Origin: Azorinus chamasolen
Taxonomy: Eukaryota > Mollusca > Bivalvia > Cardiida > Solecurtidae
NCBI GenBank assembly: GCA_963576725.1
Contig: OY755252.1
Span: 47,730,140 to 47,794,139 of the forward strand
Direction of reading: 5' to 3'
Length of the DNA stretch: 64,000 nt
Below the pieces are notes generated by a model. That model was not told where the DNA came from and did not search any database. It saw only the letters and a list, made by a program, of their open reading frames with translations. Below are positions 53,701 through 61,557 of this stretch, piece by piece; position 1 is the stretch's first letter; every line of letters starts with the position of its first letter. The translations under genes were made by a program, and so were the position numbers.

Positions 53701-56700
53701 TTTTTGTTTCGGGGGGTGGGGGTTCTCCGTGGGTGAGTCCAAGCATGCGTCGGACACCTTTGGTTGTACGAAACGACCTCAATGCTCAAGGCCATGTTGT
53801 CCAGATTCTGCAACCTAAAGCAGTTCCTTTCATACAAAGATATGGGCGTGCTATTTTGATGCATGACAATGTCCTCCCCGTGTTACACGAACTAGTCGAT
53901 AGTTATTCAACGTTAACATACTACCGGTATAACCTGCGAGCTCATTGGACATGAATCCGATAGAGCCCAACTGGCATTACCTTGGTAAAAGGGTGCGATC
54001 AAGAGGCAACATAAAAAATCTCAGGAACCTTGCAAACGCCCTAATTAAAGAATGAGATATAACATTTCAGACGTCATTACTAGACGTTACGAAAGGTATA
54101 TGCAAAAAAATAGAAAATCACAGAAAACAAAGTGCACATTTTCCTTTGGAACATTATATAAAAACATTGTATAGAAACATTGTATTGATTATTTTATATA
54201 ATTACCGTACAGGCAGACGAAAAGTTAGCCCGAATACCTGAATAAACATGTAATTCAATAGCACGAGCGGGATGGTGTCACTGAATTTGATAAAATTTAA
54301 TGTAAGTCTTGCGAACTGGATCCAATACCTACATGGCTGCTAAAGGAATGCCTTGATGAACTCCTACCGATTTTGACAAACATTATTAACTCCTCTTTAG
54401 ACACTGCCTGCGTTCCAAAAATTTCTCAAGAGGTCACATGTCAGACCCCTTTTAAAGAAACCTGATATCGATTCAAATGAAATTAAAAATTATAGGCCTG
54501 TATCAAATCTGCCATTTGTCTCCATAGTATTAGAAAAAGTTGTTGACAAACGCATTGAGTCCCATTTGACCTCAAACAATCTACACGAGCAGCATCAGTC
54601 AGCATACCGAAAGCATCATTCAACAGAGACTGCTCTTCTGAAAGTTCAAAACGATATCCTTCAATCCCTAGATAGAAACGAAATTACAATTCTGGTGATG
54701 CTTGACTTATCGGCTGCATTTGATACTATCGATCACGAAACGTTGCTGAAACGCCTGGAAAGAGACTTCGGAATCATTGGGAAACTTCTTGAGAGGATGA
54801 CCTGCTATCTAAATGACCGCTATCAAATAGTGTCAATAGATGGGGAATTGTCCACTCCAGTTAACATGAGATATAGTGTGCCACAGGGATTGGTCCTAGG
54901 ACCGAAGCACTACAGCATGTACACAAAACCTGTCGGCTCAATCTGCAAAACCCATGGGCTCAACCACCATTTTTATGCCGATGACTCACAATTATACCTA
55001 TCATTTAAGCCCAAGGACATTTCCTGTCAACAGGAAGCTTTATGACTAGTTGAGAACTGTCTCAAGGAACTAGTGTCTTGGATGCACCAGAACATGCTGA
55101 AGCTCAATACTGACAAAACTGAGGTCATACTGTTTCATACTAAAAACACAGAAGTGCCTGAAGAGATTCATGTGCAAGTGGGACCCTCTGACATCAAGCC
55201 ATCTCTGTGTATAAAGAATCTCGGCGCATGGCTCGATCCACAAATGGATATGACATCACACATCAATTCCGTGTGTAGGTCTAGTTATGCACAGCTCAGA
55301 CGAATAGGTCATATAAGAAAGTACCTATCGCCTGTTGCTACCAAGACTTTGGTGAACTCTCTGGTTACATCAAAAATAGACTACTGCAACTCATTGCTGC
55401 ATGGAATTCCAAACAAAACACTGTGGAAGCTTGGTTGTAGCAAAAAGTCGTACGGTAAAATACGGTGAGAGAAGTTTCATGCATGCAGCTCCCAAACTCT
55501 GGAATGCTCTTCCACCAGGCATTAGAGATACAAGCTCACTGGCATGTTTCAAAAATTCTCTGAAAACGCATTTCTTCAACATATATTATTAGGGCAGTTT
55601 AGAAAAATCTGCTAATCGTCGGTTGTCATAACTGCTGCATTGGCCACAGAGTGCTGATCCTGCCACTTCCTTATGACTGTTTTAAACCCCTTTATTCAAA
55701 TATAATGCTCCACAAATGTAGAAAAATGGATAAATGAATAACAAAAACCTCATCCATATTTTTATGGACTTCTAGGGAATCCCCTTGCTGTTGAACGTGC
55801 GGGTGTTGTGTCAGCGGGATTCTGCTGTCCAGATGTGGTGGTGGCCGAGGGAGTGCTGTTGTCAAACGGGGCATCCCTATATGCTTGGTACCTCTGGTAA
55901 CTCCAGTTCCAATGCCGGAGGGAGTACCGTAGTGGAACAGGACTACCCTCTACGGTATAATTCCGCGTTGATACATTGGGGGTCTTGCTGGCATGACTTG
56001 CTACCCTGCCCTTAACCAGTGCCAGGGATTCCTGTTAAGCTAACCCAGTTTTCTTATTTGTGCTTACCAGTGAACTGGGTCGTGTAATATATGGGCAGCG
56101 GGCATATCAAGCCTGTATGGTCTAATGCAGCATCGCGTGTTTCAATCAGTCTCGAATTGTCCGTTGTGATTCCTTTGCCATTGCAGCCGGTGGGATATGT
56201 TGTAGGAACAGTATACGGGATACCTTCTTTAGCTCTACTTTGGCTGGGATTTTTTGAGTTCCCATAATAAGACATTTTATTCTGTAATTAAATTTTTGAT
56301 ATACCATATTACAACTCTATTAAAATATGATCCGCTGTGTACTCCCTCATTGCCATCGCGGGTCGAAAAGTGTTTGACTGGAGGGGTTGCATAGTGCGTG
56401 TATATAACAGTTGTTTATTTGTATTGCTTAGTTTATATGCATGAACTTTAAATTGATCTGTTCTGTTATCCAATTTTCCGGCAATATTTTATGTGCGGTG
56501 TTGTATGCCAAAACAAATGTACCCAAGTCTGTTGAGTCTGGGTCAAAATTATGTGACGTACTGGCACTGCGCATAGAATGTTGCATTCAAGTTTTTGTTT
56601 TTTATGATCTGAGTGCGTTGACACAATATAACAGAGCATAATACGACAGACAGATAAACTTACGAAAAAGATGTAGTTGATTTACCTATGTCCTAAATAA

Positions 56701-59700
56701 ATTCTATTTTATTATTATTCTTATCTATATATAAGTATTAAATATATTTTATTTTAAATGTTCTATAATTTACGCATTATTGTACATAAAATGTATCTTT
56801 GTGAAGCGCTTTTGAACGCACATATCCTGTATGAAAAGAGCGCTATATAAATGTGGTATAATAATAATATTAGAAGAAGAGTCATGCAGGAAACACCGCA
56901 TACATAACACACAACCACCCAAACAGCACCACGACGCCAAACAGCAAATGTACATGTACATGTATATGAAAGACACAAAGAGGCACACAAAGACAAAACA
57001 AATATACAATAGGGGAAGATGAAAATACCGCCTTGGAACGGTCAGTGACAAAAGTAACTGGGGGTTTAACCGGTTTTTGGGCTCCCAATAACTTAGAACA
57101 GAGCTACTGATGAAGGTGCGTACCCAAATACTAAAATTGCCATTTCTCCACCAAAGCCCATGTCTCCACATTTGAGACGATTCTAAAGAGTGATCACAGT
57201 ATATGGTTTCGTGGAGAAATAAAGAAGTTATTCTTGAACATGTTTTAAATTACGCATCTTATCTAGACCTCTGGTGGAATTTCTAGTAAAACCCTACTGT
57301 CTGGTGTGGGTACTGGAGCCCTTCTAATGCTCATGCTCGGCGGACTGTAAATGTTCGTTTCATCACCGCATTTGTATTGCTCCATTGCTGGAATAGAAGA
57401 GTTGAAGATCATTAGAGAAAGCATCAACCTTGTCAGTTGTCCACCTTTAATGTGGATGAACCGAGTACAGCAGAACCTCTCTTAACCCTTCGCTTGCTAT
57501 TCAGGTCAATATACCTACCTGTAAATAGTGAAGACCAAGATGAGACAGCTCCTGCAGGAGCTGTCTCATCAGGGTCTGCACTATTTATAAGTTGATTGTG
57601 TAACCAGTGCACTCCACAGCAGTGATTGCACAGCGCAATACTTGTACACAGTGAAGATACATGTATATGTAATTATACAACAGGGCATGGGTAAAAAAGC
57701 AGAAATGTATTTCAAAATTCAGCAAGAGAAGGGTTAACCCTTTACCTGTTCAATATGCATGTAAAAATAATCCCATCATGAATATTTATTAACTGAAATT
57801 TTCATAACGTAGAATGTTCAAGGAAATGTTTGGCTCTGACAAAAACGGTTGAATCAGATATATATCATGTCATGAGCAAACAGAGCAGCCCCTGAACAGA
57901 CGGCTCCTATAAGAGGCGTCTTTTCTGGGTCTTCTCTGTTTGCAAATGCGTGGGGGACGTTTATGCGAAAGAAATGATTAAACGCAACTACCTTCCTTTT
58001 TAAGACTCCTATGTTCAATAAATTAATGGCTGCTTAAGACAGGTTCTACTGTATATGAAATATTTGAAAACAACTCAGACTCTGGTCAAAAGTATCTTGG
58101 GGGATTTATTTGATCTAGGTCTGCCCTGTTTGTCATAATACTCATTTCTTTCTTTGATAAAGTTTGATGCCATTTTTCTTTGAATGAATATTGAGAAATG
58201 GAGGAGCCAGTTTGCATTCTTCAGCAAATTAAAGGTTAACTGAAAACCTGCTAGCGACGCTCGTTACTTCATGAATATTCAGGTAAGAAATAATGACATC
58301 ATGAATATTAATTCATTGCAATGTTCCAATGGCACTGTGAACAAAATAATTTTTTATCGTGACAGAAACTATGGAATCAGGTCTATATTATACCATAAGC
58401 AAACAGAGCAGAACCTGATCAGACGGCTCCTATAGGAGCCGTCTGATCTGGGTCTTCTCTGTTTGAAAATATGTAGAAAGGCATAGTTATGGAGTAAAGC
58501 GTTACGCCTTTACGCCATGAATATCAATGTAAGAAATAATGGCATAATGACTATAAAGTAGATTAATTGTTACTTTAACACATGGATTGTTTTTTCAGAA
58601 ACTGTATAATAATAAAAACTATCTATATTATATCATAAGCAAACACTCATATAGGAGCCGTCTGATCTCGGTCTACTGTTTTTTTTCAAAGGCGTACATG
58701 TATTTATGGAGTAAATGGTTAATTATAATACAGATCTGAATTTTGTTTACGTTTCTAACATGGCCAAAACCTTCCGTGTTGATAGGCGAATAACATTCTT
58801 GATATCATTATTTCTTACATGAATAATCCTGGGGTAACGATTTAATACAACTAGTCGGTTGGGGGTATGAATGTAAAAAATATGGCATCACGAATATTAA
58901 GTAGCTGAAGTTTTATAATGTTACATTTTCAAGAAATTTATTTGATTTGACAAAAAAACCCTGTATAATCAGATTTATATCATGTCAAAAGCAAATAGAG
59001 CAGACCCTGGAAAGACGGATCCTATAGGAGCCGTTGATCTGGGTCTACTCTGTTTGCAATTGCGTGAAAATATATGAAGGAAAGGGTTAATCCTGCATTA
59101 ATCCTTTACCTGAAGAATATTCATGCAAGAAATAACAACATCGTGGATTTACATGTATTTGCAAATTTATTTGCTGATATTTTTTTATAATGGCATATAA
59201 ACACCGAACATTTTCGCCATGGCTGAACCTGTAGTATCAGATCTACATACTTCCTAAAGCATTCCATAAAACAGAAAAGACTCTGGGTCCATGCTTATAA
59301 AACTTTTAGTTGGGTCTGAGTTCGTTCTCGAGTTTTTGATTGGTCAGATTTGAGCAAAAGGCTCAAATCTGACCAATCAAAAGCTTGAGAACTCAAATCT
59401 GACCAATCAAAAGCTTGAGTCTACTCCCTTTGCAAATGGGTCAATGGGGTAAAGGGTTAAGCAGCTGACTGTTTTAACAATTTGAATGCAGAAAACTTGC
59501 ATTTGCAAACAAAGTAGACCCAGATCAGAGAGTTTCAATAGAGGAGACACCTGTTATGCACTATTCGCCATCTAAATTGGTATCGGAAGTTTAACCTTTT
59601 CGCCGTCAATGTCGCAAAAATGCACCACGACAAATAGTGACTTCACTTTATGTCTCAAAATCTTTTTATATACATTGTATATGTGCTTTATTCCTTTGAA

Positions 59701-61498
59701 ATTTGCATTCGTTTATCTTATTTCCTTATTTTTTATTGCAAACGACAATTACAAAGTTGACACCGAAAGGGTGAGTCCAGTGCGCGTTTGTCAACCAATG
59801 GTGGACTGTTTAGAACGATATAATACATTATTGAGGGAGAGTGAGACACAGTGTCTTTGATCATGGTCTGCACTGTTCATAACAATATACATATACTGTA
59901 GAAGGTTGACAACCAGTGTCGCTGAAATGCACTAGTGCATTATAACAATATACATATACTGTAGAAGGTTGACAACCAGTGCCGCTGAAATGCACTAGTG
60001 CATTTTTTATGCAAATAAGCAGTTTGAATCCGGCTGCACTAGGCTGTAAACAATGGCCGAAACAACCGTCAAATATAATCTTTTTCACTTTCTATGGCAC
60101 TTTTTCTATGACATTTTGTGATAAAAAGAGTCTTACATTCGTGTTCATTACAAATTGTTTTCATAAAACTCATTTACTATAAAGAATATCACACTCGCTA
60201 ATATAAAACTCGTGTCATATTATTACAGTAAACTCGTTTCGTAAAAACAATTTGCAATGTACACACATGTAAGGTTCTATATCGTTATAAACAGTGTCGA
60301 CTCACGGCACGCTAATTCAGCACTTATACACGACAGATCATGTGATATATAATTATATTGTAGAGGGGTGAGAGAAGTTCCTCTGATCAGACGAAGCGTT
60401 TTAATTCTTACAATACTTTCCAATTTTCGTCACCAAAATGCTAGCGTCAACTACAATAGTTTAACCTTTTCCTCCATGAATGAAATAATGACGTCATGAA
60501 TGCTATTTACATTAATTTGCTAAAGTAGCACATGGACACATAAAGTTTTGGCCGTGACAAAAACTCTAGACTCATATCTATATTATATCATAAGAAAACC
60601 GAGCAGACCCTGATCAGACGGCTCCTATAGGAGCCGTCTGATCTGGGCATACTCTATTTGCAAAGGCGGTAGGAAATGGTTAAAAAGACATTTCACAAAA
60701 AGTGTCCAAATGTGACACAGTTTGATCTTGATGCGATGCCGGGTGTATCGGTGTTTTATCATAACCCAAACTTTATACAGAGCCACCCTAGCTGGCCCAT
60801 AGGGATGGAATTATCAACAAAGCTGCCTAACCAGATGCACATTTTTTTTCGAATCTTCAATAATTCCATAAACGAATAAATACTTGTCAACTTTATGAAA
60901 TATACAACGCCCATTTTGAAAAGTTTCCGGAAATCACTTACCCGGATTCCCTCTTGTTTTTTCGTACACCTGTCCGCTTGTCGCCACCTGTTGGTCAAGT
61001 TGTTTCAAGAAGGCTTGGAACACGGTTTTGGACTTATGCTGAAAGCCTGTAATCGGCGTGGCTGTAATTTTATCGGTGAGACCAAGAAGACAGTAGGTGG
61101 AATTCATTTTCAGTTCTAAACAAAATGAAAACAAACTGATTAACCTCTGAATTATTAGGTAAACATCCGGTCTACATTAGAACCTGTATTAAGCGACCAT
61201 CAAAATAGATATATGAATGGATATGTAAGACAAGTGGTAGCTTAATGCATGAAACAAAAAGTAATGCAGAAGGCTCCTACAGGAGTTTTCTGCATAACCT
61301 GTGCCCTGCATTAAGCAACCCCCTGCTTTTTAACACTCCAATGATCTACAAATAAATGGCCGCTTGGGACTAGTACATCAAATCTAAAATCAGCTACAAA
61401 AAACAAACATGTTACCAGTGAGCAAATAGTTTGGATCCTGATAAGACGCCGAGTCACTAACTTGTCTGTGAAAGTTGTCATGGTTTCGCCCGCAGCAA

Positions 61499-61557
<59 letters not shown>

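Larger units (their letters stand above)
57467..58053 (+). mobile_element. F2 MITE hosting F5 and F1 in series
   Basis: Left end ACAGCAGAACCTCTCTTAA, right end ATGGCTGCTTAAGACAGGTT. F5 (57482-57737) and F1 (57734-57982) fill the TTAA of its left terminal repeat. Confidence 0.85.

Noticed and set aside
53387..53818. 143-codon frame as an intact gene
   Set aside because: It is a Tc1 transposase remnant read through a nested MITE and poly(C) tract.
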